From Otatea glauca (Eukaryota > Streptophyta > Magnoliopsida > Poales > Poaceae): DNA of 64,000 nucleotides. Below are positions 22,601 through 33,700 of the stretch, piece by piece; position 1 is the stretch's first letter; each line of letters starts with the position of its first letter. The stretch is taken from assembly GCA_036346275.1 (NCBI GenBank), contig CM070721.1, forward strand, positions 3,546,452 to 3,610,451, given 5' to 3'. The notes under the pieces are model-generated. The model saw only the letters and a list, made by a program, of their open reading frames with translations, was not told where the DNA came from and made no database searches. The position numbers were made by a program, and so were the translations under genes.

Positions 22601-23556
22601 CACCGAGGTGATCATGGATTAAACGTCTACCAATATAACGATGTACGCCATATTGTGGGTAGTTCCATCATTTCTATGCTCGAGTTCTTACTCCACAAAA
22701 TGGGTTTGTCGTCATCGTCTTTGGTGCAAAGTTAGGTTTAAATAATGTAACAGCTTATAACATGACTCTGCGGCACACCAAAGGCGGTGTGCAAATATCG
22801 ATTGCTCAAAGAGTCAGTCATGTCTTGTGGGGAAAGTCAGTATACCTCTGCGAGTGTAAAACTAATCGATTAGCGCGTCATGATCATGGACACTTGTAAA
22901 GTCATCACATAGTTAATTTGCTTTGCTTATTTTCATAAAATATGGTTTCTACCATGCGTTGAAAATATTCCACTTGTGTTGGTGGAATTATTTGGATATG
23001 GTCGTTATACCTAAGCAATCGTGAAATATTGATGTTACTTTACGTTACTTCAGAATTTACTTGCTTTTACTTAAATCCTGTTTTACAATCTACTATTCTG
23101 TATTTACATGTTAAAAACCAGCTTTGTGCAAAATTAACCTTAATAGCCTTTCCTTGAAATGGCCTGCATGTATTTTAGGCCTTGCATAAGTCTTGCGAGT
23201 ACGTAAGTACTCAACTTGCCACTGTTGATATTTTTAGGTGAAGAAAGCAGATTTCTCAGCGAATCTTACGTTGATGCGAGGATCGGGAATTTAACGATGA
23301 CTATTTCTAAGGATTTTCCTTGTCGGTTACTGTGGGACAATGGGTTAAAAGGCACACTACAGGATGTTGTCTCCACTGCAGTTTTACTTTTGGTATTGTA
23401 AAATAATATGTAATCTTACTTCATTGTGTAATAAAGTTTGTGTATGTTGTGATAACAATTTGTATTTGTGCGTACTAGCTCACGATCATGGGACTAGTAC
23501 TGTATGCACATGATATCTATTTTTGGTATTGATTTATCAAAAATGGGGGCCTTACA
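19668..23556 (+). repeat. 3' LTR of gypsy element B1
   Basis: It ends GGGGCCTTACA followed by the TACAT duplication. The first eight bases are altered relative to TGTAACAG, but CCTCAAAAATCATAAAA follows in register. It is 3889 bp, with a TATA box CTATATAA at 20641. It is collinear with the 5' LTR over the whole length. Confidence 0.9.
20641..20648 (+). promoter_or_regulatory. LTR promoter TATA box (3' LTR of B1)
   Basis: CTATATAA followed by ACCCTCTCG, about 155 bases downstream of ACATGTGGGCCCGG. It is the same arrangement as in the 5' LTR and could drive read-out transcription into the flank beyond 23556. Confidence 0.6.
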
Positions 23557-23561
23557 TACAT
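23557..23561. other. Target-site duplication TACAT (right) of B1
   Basis: This is the exact repeat of 9949-9953, directly after the LTR terminus TTACA. Confidence 0.9.
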
Positions 23562-24672
23562 ACACGATCGTTCTGATCTCAAAAGGGCAAAAAATGTTCT
23601 GACACGTTAACCGCCACTAGTCCTGACAGAACAGCTGGCGCAATGGTCAAGGAACCCAATTCTCGAACTCAAGTTTGTTCGTACCTGCCATATCAGACTC
23701 CACAAACTCAAATCAGTAGTTGGTGTAACAATATATGGCCTTGGCAATCGTGATGAAAGCCTGAAACCGCCTCGAAAGTCGAGACGGACCAACCGGTGAT
23801 ACGGCGCAGATCCTCCGAAAGCACTTCATCACATCACGAGCAGGTTCATAAAGCCGACCAAAATTGATCTTATCGAGCGATAAAAACCGTATATAAATCG
23901 GGGAGTTCAAATGTAAATTTAAAAAATTAGCCAAATATGTTAAATTTTTTTGAAAAAAATTTGTGTGAGGTACTGAGACAATGCTAATGATGCTATAAAA
24001 TTTTCATATGATTATCGGATCTGTGTAATTTTAAAAAATTCTGACAGTCATACTGTCACAATATATACTCTTCGGTTTTTTATTTTTCTAGGGGCACAAA
24101 ATGAAGTCTAATATTTCTTAAAAATTTTGTGTGATCTTATAACGTAATTAAAATTATGTTGTAAAATTTTCAGATGATGATCATATATGTGTATTTTTAA
24201 AAAAAATCTGAAAGTGCTATTATCATTGTATATGCTCTTTTATTTTTTATTTTATATGGGTACTAAATGAAGTCTAATATTTATAAAAATTTTAATACAT
24301 AATCCTTTGGCACTAGTTATGGTTACATTGAAATTTTAGAATATAAAAAATCTGACAGTGTCTTTGTTCCTATTCATTAGCACTTTGTTTAGAAGCATAC
24401 ATACTAATTTGAACACATAAAGTTTTAATCCCACAATTACATTTTTACAAGTTCTACTCCCTGTTACAAAATGAAACTACTTCAACTAGTAAATTCAGCA
24501 CATCCTTTCAATATTTACAAGGTTCTGGCAACATTTACATTGCAACAAAAGCTACATTTTAACCATTACATTACTAACACTTCAGTACACAACCAAAACA
24601 TTTTTCTCCATTACATTACTACATACTACTAGCTTCTATTACTTTGTCATCCATCTACTGCATGTCCAACTC
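23562..24672. repeat. Right part of the degenerate ~163-bp-period array (element C interior)
   Basis: From about 23940 the AAAATTTTCA-GATGAT and CTGACAGT/CTGAAAGTGCTA motifs recur at about 23996, 24162 and 24330, spacing 166-168 bp. This matches the array left of B1. The part from 24370 to 24672 is plain AT-rich sequence downstream of the ORF stop at 24673. There are no coding features. Confidence 0.6.
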
Positions 24673-25470
24673 TCACATTTCCAAACCAGCCGGCCTGGAA
24701 GATGTCCCAACACCATATCCCATCTCCACATTTCTAAACACACACCTCCTTCGTTGATACACTCGGGGAGTGCTAGGGTGGTAGGTACAAATACTATAAG
24801 GATTGATGCCTTTGTCATTTATGAGCTTAGGGCAACTTCCTATGCATGACATCAAAGCATTTGCACCTACTCCCGGTGTAGGCACATAAGACATAGGAGG
24901 AGGACGTTGTGCCGCCGAAATTCTTGGAGCCTCACTAGTTAGCACAGTGCGTGGTAAAGCACGCCTCGCCACACACAATCCTACTCGCGACTCCAAGAAT
25001 GCCACACGTTGCCGAGTCTCCAACAATTCTTGAGCCAACCTCACATAGTGGCTATCCAACTTATTAGGAAACTCCACCATGACTTTCAGACTGCCATTTC
25101 CCACCCCAGCAAGATCTCTATACACATTACTCCCCACCAACGGTCTCCCAGGTAGGTAGTAATGGTAAGGGCTCAAGTCAGGTAGCACATGCCGAAGTCG
25201 CACTATGGCTTGATATGCCGCTTCATTCATGGAAGCGTCTATCGACGACCCATTACCAGCATAGGTCCTCTCTCCCTCACTGCAAACCGGCCTAGGAGGG
25301 ATGAACACTCGAGTGGCATACTCCTTAGTCACCGGACTCAAGTACGCTTGAAAGACCACGTATCTTGGGCAACCTTCAAAATGACATCTCTCGAGCAACG
25401 ACTGCAGCACTCCCATCATACCCGAGTGCTCAGGAACCCTCGACTCATGGCAAGGAACAAACCGGGTAAT
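24673..25470 (-). CDS. Leader-position ORF of element C; double-stranded-RNA-binding-like pattern
   Basis: Minus-strand ORF: the first ATG at 25419 gives 248 residues. The frame is open a further 17 codons to 25470, where TTTTTGTAG forms a good intron acceptor and an in-frame stop, so the true 5' end may be an exon start. Residues 1-80 have the pattern of a dsRBD: an LLERCHF helix start, a YVVFQAYLSP strand, YATRVFIPP, then G-G-S and a closing helix EAAYQAIVRLRHVLP. Residues 120-150 look helical (RLAQELLETRQRVAFLE), perhaps a coiled coil. The tail is basic and proline-rich. The family match is my inference; no enzyme motif is seen. About 190 bases upstream is a tRNA-Met primer site on the same strand (25657-25669), so the ORF sits where an LTR element carries its leader or gag gene. 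Codon use is not obviously decayed and no frameshift is visible. Confidence 0.6.
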   Translation of the reverse strand: MTRFVPCHESRVPEHSGMMGVLQSLLERCHFEGCPRYVVFQAYLSPVTKEYATRVFIPPRPVCSEGERTYAGNGSSIDASMNEAAYQAIVRLRHVLPDLSPYHYYLPGRPLVGSNVYRDLAGVGNGSLKVMVEFPNKLDSHYVRLAQELLETRQRVAFLESRVGLCVARRALPRTVLTSEAPRISAAQRPPPMSYVPTPGVGANALMSCIGSCPKLINDKGINPYSICTYHPSTPRVYQRRRCVFRNVEMGYGVGTSSRPAGLEM

Positions 25471-25656
25471 CTACAAAAATACAAGGCAAGATAAGCTTAT
25501 AACATAATTATGAAGAGTTAAGGAACTACAAACAAGAAAATTAGCATTAGGCTAAATTCCATTATTAGTAGTGGACAGATTTTTATTTACTTCCAAATTA
25601 AATTTTTACACTTCTAACTAACGATCATTTCTCCCCAAGGTTTCTACAGTCAGTAT

Positions 25657-25669
25657 GGCTCTGATACCA
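25657..25669 (-). other. tRNA-Met primer-binding site of element C
   Basis: The minus strand reads TGGTATCAGAGCC, a perfect match to the initiator tRNA-Met priming site used by plant LTR elements. The LTR end lies one base further right. Confidence 0.85.
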
Positions 25670-25670
25670 C

Positions 25671-26214
25671 TGTTGTGAGACCCCGTTCTGATGAACAGGA
25701 ACCTCCATGTGATTACTGTGCTATTCCCTGGATCAGTAGCTAGCACTCACATGTTTACAACATTCATATCATAACCATACTTGCAAACAGAAAAGAAAAC
25801 AAACATAACAATATTAATTATACAGAGTTTAGTACAAAATTAAAACATTTAACAGCGGAAACCAAAAGAGAGCTGAACAACTCCAAACAGCCTTGCGGTT
25901 GCCCACTAAACCCCCAGGCAACTGACTAGGCACCCTAGAAGAGACTATCGTCGAAACCCCCGAGACCTGCCTGGAAAAGAACGTCGTCTGGCAGATCGCA
26001 GTCTTCTTCCTCTGAGACAGCAGATGCAAGATTGAGTACATTGGTACTCAGCAAGTTTTATAGTGGTTCACAGATGCAAATAAGTAATTATGCAGGCTGA
26101 ACAATAGACAGGCTATGGTTATTTTACAGTTGCATAAAAGCATAAAAAAATGTATAAGCATATTAGATTGCAACATCGCATTTTAATAAAAGCAATTGAA
26201 AGACAATATGTTAA
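25671..26214 (-). repeat. LTR end (family C), minus orientation, interrupted by B2
   Basis: Plus-strand TGTTGTGAGACCCCG at 25671 is the complement of an LTR 3' terminus ending in CA, directly beside the primer site. The layout (a tract with GATTGAGTACATTGGTACTCAGCAAG near 26030) resembles the corresponding part of the B LTR, where ACTTACGTACTC appears on the complementary strand. The remainder of the LTR is cut by the B2 LTR at 26215. Confidence 0.65.
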
Positions 26215-27496
26215 TGTAACAGCCTCAAAAAATCATAAAATAAAGAAAAAATGAAATAAAAATCTTTTGTGTATTATTTTCGAAATTTCTGGATTTTCTG
26301 GATTTTCTGAATATTATTTTGGCTTTTCTTTAAAGCAAGAAAGTGAAACAAAGAATAAGGTAAATAGAAAAATGGTGAAAAGTAAAAATGTTAATTCAAA
26401 AAAAATTTACCAAAGTCCCCATAAATATCTGAAGGCTCTCCTCAGCTTGCTTAAGTTGGTTGGTAAGCTGAATTAGTAAAAATAATAATTCATCAAAGAT
26501 AATCATGAGTAAATATCTCAGGGTAAAATGGTAAAACAATTTGGTAAAAACATCTATAAGTCATCCTGACCCAAAATCTTTATCTTGCCGACATCAAAAC
26601 ATTATCAACCTTCAGTAAAAATATCAAGAATTTACTAATTCATTTTATAATTTTAAAAATTCAAAAACAGTGAATAAATAATCTGGAAAACAGTAATGTC
26701 AGAATTTTTAAAAATTAAATAATAATAAATAAAGTCTGTAATTTTTACAGAAGGTGTATAATATCATTTCAAACCGTAATAAAAAGTTTTGTAAAATAAT
26801 CACTTAATTTAAATCGCAAATTAAAATAAAAACCGAATGGGCAATGCAGCAACTGTTGCACTGTCAGAATTTTATAAAAATATGCATGCATCATAAAATA
26901 GATTAAATTTTTCAGGAGGCTGGTAAAATCCTTGCCGACCTATGGTAAAAATTTTATAAAATTTCGTGTCGTTTTGACCATCGAAAACGTCGTTGAAACT
27001 CCGTTCTGTCCTGAGCCTTCGCCAGACTTCTTTCCCCGCTCTCGCTGACATGTGCGCCCGGTCTGTCAGTGAGACAGCTCAGCCGAGAGCCGCTGCCATC
27101 TGGCCCCCGCGTGGCAGCCTCTCGCCCGCGCCTTCTTCTTCCCCTCTCTCTGCCTCTCTCCCGCGCCGACGCCGCTTCTCGGTTTTTCTCGCGCCTGTGC
27201 CCGAACCGCCTCTCCGAGCCCCTATAAAACCCCCTCATCTCGTCGCAGCCGACCTAGCTACCATCCCGTGCCGCCCATTCCGCCGCTGCTTTGGTCGTCC
27301 TCTCCAATTCCGGCGAAAACCCGAAAGAGGGCAAAACTCCAATTCTTTCGCCTCAAACCATTTCGCCCCGAACCACTTCACCCGAAGCTTCCTTGAGCCT
27401 CCAGGAACCCGTTCCAAGCCTCGGCCGAAACTCTTTCTTCCCCGACGAGCTCCACCGCCGTGTTCTTCCCCCGCCGTCGCCGCACACGGTGAGAAC
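26215..27496 (+). repeat. 5' LTR of second B-family copy (B2), segment 1
   Basis: It begins TGTAACAGCCTC like B1 and is collinear with 9954-11205. It has a TATA box CTATAAAA at 27222-27229 and an ACATGTGCGCCCGG element upstream at about 27048. The five bases before it, GTTAA (26210-26214), are the likely left target duplication; the right one cannot be found because B2 is truncated. It is interrupted at 27497 by an A-family LTR. Confidence 0.85.
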
Positions 27497-29630
27497 TGTA
27501 ACATCCCAAAATTTGGCGTAATTAAGTTTTTATTGCTTAAATGTACATTTGAGATTTTCTGGAATTTATTTGGATTTTTCTGGATTTATTGGAATTAAAT
27601 TTCAAATCAAGTTTATTGCCTTTTATTCGAATCTATTTAAATTTATGCAAAGTTAAAATAAAGTTTTGCCAAAAATATTTTATTTAAGTCCAGAATGTCT
27701 CAAAGTATTTTTGAGATTTTTCTTGGATTTTTCCTGATTATTTATTTGCCTAAAACCAATTAAATGAATTTCTAGAATTATCTAAATTATTAAAGTGTTA
27801 AAATCTTTTCGAAAGCGAGATCGGGCGAAACCCAATCATCAGGCGCCCGAGTCTGTTCGGGCGGCCCAATTGGCCCGTCTCGGGTAAAACCCTAGAGCGT
27901 TGGATCTGAGCCGCTGATTTTGATCGTGCGCTCGAGTTTCGTCCACGTCGTCGGAGATGCTGGGCCGTCGGATGAGTGCCGCGTGTACGCGCCTGATGCA
28001 GCCGCGTCGCTTTTCCGAGTTGTCGCTGGAGTCCGCCGCCGCCACGGAGCCGCCGAGTCCAGTAGGACACGCATTCCGCGCGACTATTTAAGTCACCGAG
28101 GCGGGCGTTGATTTCACTCGCCGCGCGCGCATCTACCGGATTCTCGAGCTTGAGCCGCCGTTTCGTGTAGAAGCTCGCCGGAGTACACCTTCGAGCCGCC
28201 GCGGTTTTTGACGAAAAGCGCCACCGATCCGCTGTCTTCGTGGACCCAAGGACCGGATTTGAGACTGCCAAGCTGCGCCGCGTCGAAGTGGTGTGGTTTC
28301 GTTGCGTTTTGGTCACCGGAGCGCCGCCGCCGCTTTCGCCCTCCAAGGCCGCGAGAGATCGTCGCCGCAGCACCATCGGAAAGCTTCGACTGCCATCAAC
28401 CGTTGGATCTTCGTTGGACATTCCAGATTGTGACGCGTCGGTGAGCCACTCGAGAGGTACAAGCCGTTGGATTTAGATCGGGCGATTGAGGCTTAGCCGC
28501 GTGTCCCCTAGATCTTGACCGTTCGATCGGATCTGGACGCATCAGATTGTGCCATCGCCGCAGCCAATCAAGCATCGCCGCGTGTCGGGCTCAGCAGCCG
28601 AGGCGCCGTGGACCGCGTCTGCGATGGACCAAGGGCGGTCCCGTGGACCGAGTCCATGGACCGGGACGCGTGGCAACGTCTGATTGGCTGGCGCCAGGGC
28701 TGACGCCAACGTGACGTCATGCTTACGTCATAAGTCGGTTTTCGAATTAAAAATAAATCTGTTAATTCGTAATTTCTGATTTTCTGATTTCAGTATTTAT
28801 TTCAAACTTCAAAAGGCTATATCTTTTGCATCGTAACTCGGATTTGAGTGATTCCAGTTTCTAAAAATTTGTAAAATTGAGATATATTTAATGGTGAATT
28901 TTATTTGATTTTTGGTGTTCAATTGCTCTCTGTTTTGGCATTTATTTGTTTTTCTTCTTCGGTACGCGTAGACGTTGAATTGTGCGACGCTTCGGAGGAA
29001 AATCCAGCAACTCAAGAGCAAGTTCCAGAACCAGATCAGGACTTATTCCAAGGCAAGTTGTGCTTTGATCATGTTGAACCCATGTTTATAAAATTGCTAT
29101 GTCTGATTTACCCTATTGCATATATTTCAAATATACAACTGTTTTAAATTAGATTGGGTTTAGCTATTATACCGATTTGATCTACATCCTACCTTGTCAT
29201 TGTATGCCATGATCCATTGTCACCTTAGATTGGTTAAACATAGTTGGTTAATAATTATAATCAACATTGGAGGATTAGTTCGTATTAGTTGCTTAGCCTT
29301 GCCACGTCATCACATGTGTCAGAATCATTGATAATTAATCTTGATTAATGGAATATGGAACAATATTATGAACTGGTGTGTCATGTGGGATCACACGATG
29401 AGATTGAGTTGTTGTGACGAGTCATGTCACGCAACGATGTTGAATTGTTGATGGCACGTGGTGCTTAGTAATCAACGGGTGATAATAACTTGGATTGGGG
29501 CAAGTGACAAGGCGAGGATGCCAAGGTGGGCCCGCTGGGCAGAGGGTATGTGGATGTCTTGCCTTGATCACACTAAGGACTTAACCTTGCAAGCCTTTGA
29601 CCTGAGTCAATCATGCAACCACATGTCTGG
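27497..29630 (+). repeat. A-family LTR inside B2 LTR, plus orientation, 3'-truncated
   Basis: It starts TGTAACATCCCAAAATTTGG, the exact complement of the terminus at 33922. It is homologous, inverted, to about 31710-33922 throughout: the CTCAAAGTATTTTTGAGA region, a GC-rich promoter part with TATA-like CTATTTAAG at 28083, the GGCTATATCTTTTGCAT block at 28816, and CAAGGCAAGTTGTGCTTTGA at 29050. It ends near CCACATGTCTGG (about 29630). There B-family sequence resumes, and about 440 bp of B (equivalent to 20913-21345) is missing, so this is a recombination joint and not a clean insertion. Confidence 0.75.
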
Positions 29631-30774
29631 TGGACCCCGTTTGTCAGCGCCTCGGCGTGGTCTCGCCCGAAATGGAAAGCGTGTTTTCCCCGTGAAAGCG
29701 TATTTTCCATTTTCGGCAATTTTCTGATTTTTCAGTATTTATTCAAAACCTAGATATTCATTTAGCTACAACTTTTGAATCATTTAAGCAAATTTGATGA
29801 AATAAATTTATAAATTCATCTAAAATCTAGTAGATTCAGAATATGCAAAAATATTTCAGAATTTAATTTTATTTGGATTTCGAATTTAAATTAAAAGAAA
29901 AGTTAAAAATATGTCATACATGAAAATTTTGCATATGTTCTCCAAATTTAGTAAAATAAGTTTTATTAGAATCCTTGCAATCTCAGGAACCTTAATCTAT
30001 AAAAATACTTAGGGTGTATTATAAGAAAAATTTAAGTTACAAAATGGGTAGCAAATAATGCAATAATGGTTTAAATAAACTAAATCTTTAAATTGTAAAT
30101 GGGAACAAATAACTCATGTAATCATTCCTGAATTTGTGAAATCGTTTTTTTTGAACATTTCCATCTGACTTCTTTTTGGCCTTATCGAAATTTGGTATTT
30201 GTTATATGTCGCCATACGACGTGTAGAATCCGACGAAACCGGTGTATTCGACGAACAGGAGTTCGAAGTCGAGGATACTCAACAAGGCAAGCAAACTCTT
30301 TGATCATATTGATCCCAGTTCTATAAATGTTTTCATTAAATGTTTTACTGCATACTTTATTTTGTTAAAGTCTGCTATATTTCGGGTAATGGTAATTGTA
30401 CCAGTAGACTTATAGAACTTCCTTGATAAGTAGGAAATTGAGAACCTTGAAAACCCTAGAATAGCTTAGACATTATTTAATGTTAATCTGGGTTACTCAC
30501 ATTTAGTGACATGCTTAGCCAAGCTTAAATGAACATAAAACTGTGACATGATCAAAGACTTTAGATATGGCATTTAATTGGGTATGACCATTTTTGTGGT
30601 TGATATTTGGTTGGAAAATGAAAATAAAACTATGGTTTAGATGCGGGCAATTATTGGCAATAGCCGGTTGTGCATGTCTTTGCACGTAGTGTAGGGTGGA
30701 GATTATTGCCCGTGTCGGATTAAGGACCGAACTATGAGTTGTTTTCAGGCCAAGAATATTCCTACAACCACAAG
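29631..30774 (+). repeat. 5' LTR of B2, segment 2
   Basis: It resumes with TTGTCAGCGCCTC and GAAATGGAAAGCG, collinear with about 21350-22495 of B1. It continues to the ACAACCACAAG block, where the second A-family LTR is inserted. Confidence 0.85.
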
Positions 30775-30779
30775 TGCTG

Positions 30780-33700
30780 TGTCGGGACCCGAATTTGCAA
30801 ATCCGGACCCTCTGTGTATACCGCACTAGTCCAGGATCACGCTAGTGCACACAGGCTCAACATAGATGCTATCATAGTCACACACAGAGAAATATAGCAT
30901 AAACTTCATTAATTAATAATAACTGTTGTCTTACATGAATAATGCCTCACGGGCTTAAAAAGAGTATCAATGAGAAGCGCGGAAATAGAATAAACCTTGA
31001 TGGCGCTCGATTCGCCACAGCAACCGACGAGGCTCGGACCCTAAGCATTCGCATCCAAATAATCCTCATCCATGATAGCGTGAGATTCTTTCTCTTCGAA
31101 GTTGTTGTTGATGGGGTGAGTACATAAAGCACTCAACAAGTTGTGCAAAATAATGCAAGTCTAATATTCTATATGTTTGGCTTAATCCAAAGGAATGGCT
31201 AGTAAGGGTATTTTTGCAATAAAGCAAGATTTAACAAGAATACAATAAATAGATTGGAAAGCGATAAAACAAATACAAGAATTAATAAATTGAGATTTCA
31301 AATACACCAAGTTTCCAATCCTAAATTAATTTTCCACTTTCCATGGCACCTTGCCATCCCAACAAGTTTTTGTTTAACAAAAGTCTAACCCTTAACTGTA
31401 ATTCCGAGCATTGCCCAATACCGTGAGCACGGCTATTCGAATAGATTGTACACTCTGCAGAGGTTATGCACTTTACCCACACGATACAACCAAACACCAC
31501 CAAGGCGAGTGATCATAACAAAGCCTTTACAATGCTACACCTAGACCCAAGATCGCTCGCTAAGGTTTCAACATCGAAGGGTTAAACCACCACAACAGGC
31601 CCCCTCTTGCGCCATGTGAGTTAAACCGTAACCGGGACTCACTATTCACCACGATGAAGATCAAATCTAGGTTTCACAAATTATTCACTAGGTTGTCCCA
31701 TTCCGGACATGTGGTTGCAAGAGAGACTCAGTCAAAGGCTTGCAAGGTTAAGTCCTTAAGGTGATTAAGGCAAAACTTCCACATACCCCGCCAAACTGGC
31801 CCACCTTGGCACACTGCCCCTTGCCACTTGCCTCAATCTAAAATCATTACCACCCCAGTTGATTACCAAGCACCACATGCCATCAACATTTCAATCCCGA
31901 TGTATGACCTCCTCGCCACGACAACTTGATATCATTGTGTGACAACACATGACACACCAATTCATAAACATTGTTCCATATTCCATTAGTCAAGATTAAG
32001 TATCGACATTCGGACACATGTGATGACGTGGCATGGCTAAGCAATCTATGACGATCTAACTAGCCCATGTTGATTATCAACTATAATTCCACATCCTAGG
32101 GTGACAAATAGATCATGGCATATAATTGACAAGGTATGGTTTAATTCAAATAGGCATATTATCTAATTCCCAGATTAATTGAAATCATTTATACACATAA
32201 AATATCATGCATAAAGTTTAAAAGACAAAATAGCGATTTGGTGAAAATTAGGTGCAACATGATCAAAGCACAACTTGCCTTGGAGTAGGTGCTGGTCTTG
32301 ATCTGAGTTTGGGTCTTGGAGCGACGAATCTTCCTCCGGATCACCGAAAGCGGTTCAACGTCTACGCTAAACGATGCCAAAATAGCAAATAAACACCAAA
32401 CTAGAGAGCAAACAAACTCCAAAAATAAAATAAAATTCACCAATAAATAGATATTGATTTTACAATTTTTTAGAAATTTGAATCACTCAAATCCGAGTTA
32501 AAATGCAAAAGATATAGCCTTTTGAAGTTTGAATAAATCAAAATACGAAAATAGAATTTCGATTTTTCTAAATTATTTTTCTATTGGAAAAGATCTTTAT
32601 TGCACAACGCGTCGACGCCACCGACTCGGACCAATCAGCGCCGACACGTCGCTGGTCCATGGACTCGGTCCACGGAATCGCCTCGTCCACCGTGGACGCG
32701 CCCACGGCGCCGCACCACGCGCCCGACACGCGGCGGCGCGCGATCGATTGGTCGCGACGCGCGCGTGCCGATGCTCGACACGCGCGCGCATCTGCGCGAC
32801 GATCCGACGGCTAACGCTTATCGCGACACGCGCGCGATCTCACCCGAACAACCCCGATCCAACGGCCACGCTTACCCGAAGCTGTTTATCGCAGACGGCG
32901 ACGTGGCTCGATCTGGATGGTCCGCTGGAGATCCGACGGCCGTCGGCGGTTCGGCACGGCGATGTCGCGCGGCGCTGAGTTCCGGAGACGAGGACGACGA
33001 CGACCAGACGGCGTTCGCTCTGCCGGCGACGAAGAGGTAGTCGCTCGGTGCGGCTCGACGTGGCGAACCCGGAATCGAACCCACACGCCGAACGGCGGCT
33101 TGACGACGGCGAACGGTGAGAAACGAGCGGCGGCGCTAGAAAACTACGGCGAGCTCTCGGGCTAAACGGCGGTGACTCAACGGCGAAGGCTAGCATCGGC
33201 GGATGCGCTCGGGATGAGGAACCTCGGTGTGCGGGCTGCGGCTTTTATAGCCTCGGCATGCGCGCTAAAACGGCAACCCTAAATCACGCGGCGGCGGCGG
33301 CAGCGGCGACGGATTCGAAACCGAATCGGAGGCGAAGGTCGACAACCGTCCGACGGTAACGAGCGACCGTGATTAGATCCGGTGATACGATCCGATCCGC
33401 TCTTTCCAAAATCAACGGCGAGATCTAAACTTACCAAAACAACGCGAAACGATCCCGACCGCCGATCTCAATCCAACTACCAAGGCGCTAGGGTTTCGCG
33501 AAAGGAGACAAACCGTCCGATCTTCATCCAACGGCCACGCGCGGCGGCGTGAATACAGATCGATCGCCGCCGACGTCGATGGGTCAAGACGCGCGATCGG
33601 GCTTCGCCCGAGATTATTCACTCGATTTTCAAAAGCTTTTGATTTAAAATAATTCCCGAAATTAGATTAATCTATTTTAAGTAATTAAAATATCGGAAAA

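Larger units (their letters stand above)
9954..23556 (+). mobile_element. Complete Ty3/gypsy chromovirus-type LTR retrotransposon (B1), 13.6 kb
   Basis: Two LTRs (9954-13829 and 19668-23556) begin TGTAACAG-type and end GGCCTTACA, and flank a 5.8-kb internal region. A tRNA-Met primer site adjoins the 5' LTR and a purine-rich tract adjoins the 3' LTR. Gag, protease, reverse transcriptase, RNase H, integrase and chromodomain remnants occur in the Ty3/gypsy order. Very long LTRs, initiator-Met priming and a terminal chromodomain fit the Tekay/Del chromovirus lineage. The target duplication TACAT is perfect, so this is an intact insertion. Its genes carry many frame breaks and it cannot encode its own proteins as written. 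It lies inside the array of element C. Confidence 0.9.

Noticed and set aside
23625..23690. SINE/tRNA-like A-box (AGCTGGCGCAATGGTCAAGG); also 41228 and 56510
   Set aside because: No convincing B-box at the right distance, no cloverleaf and no poly(T) or A tail with target duplication.
26993..27598. 201-codon frame starting MKLRSVLSLRQ
   Set aside because: It runs through the LTR promoter, TATA box and the A/B junction at 27497. It cannot be an old gene.
27798..28421. 207-codon minus-strand frame in the A-family LTR
   Set aside because: It overlaps open frames on the other strand in a GC-rich LTR promoter island. It is not conserved in the inverted partner at 32600-33500.
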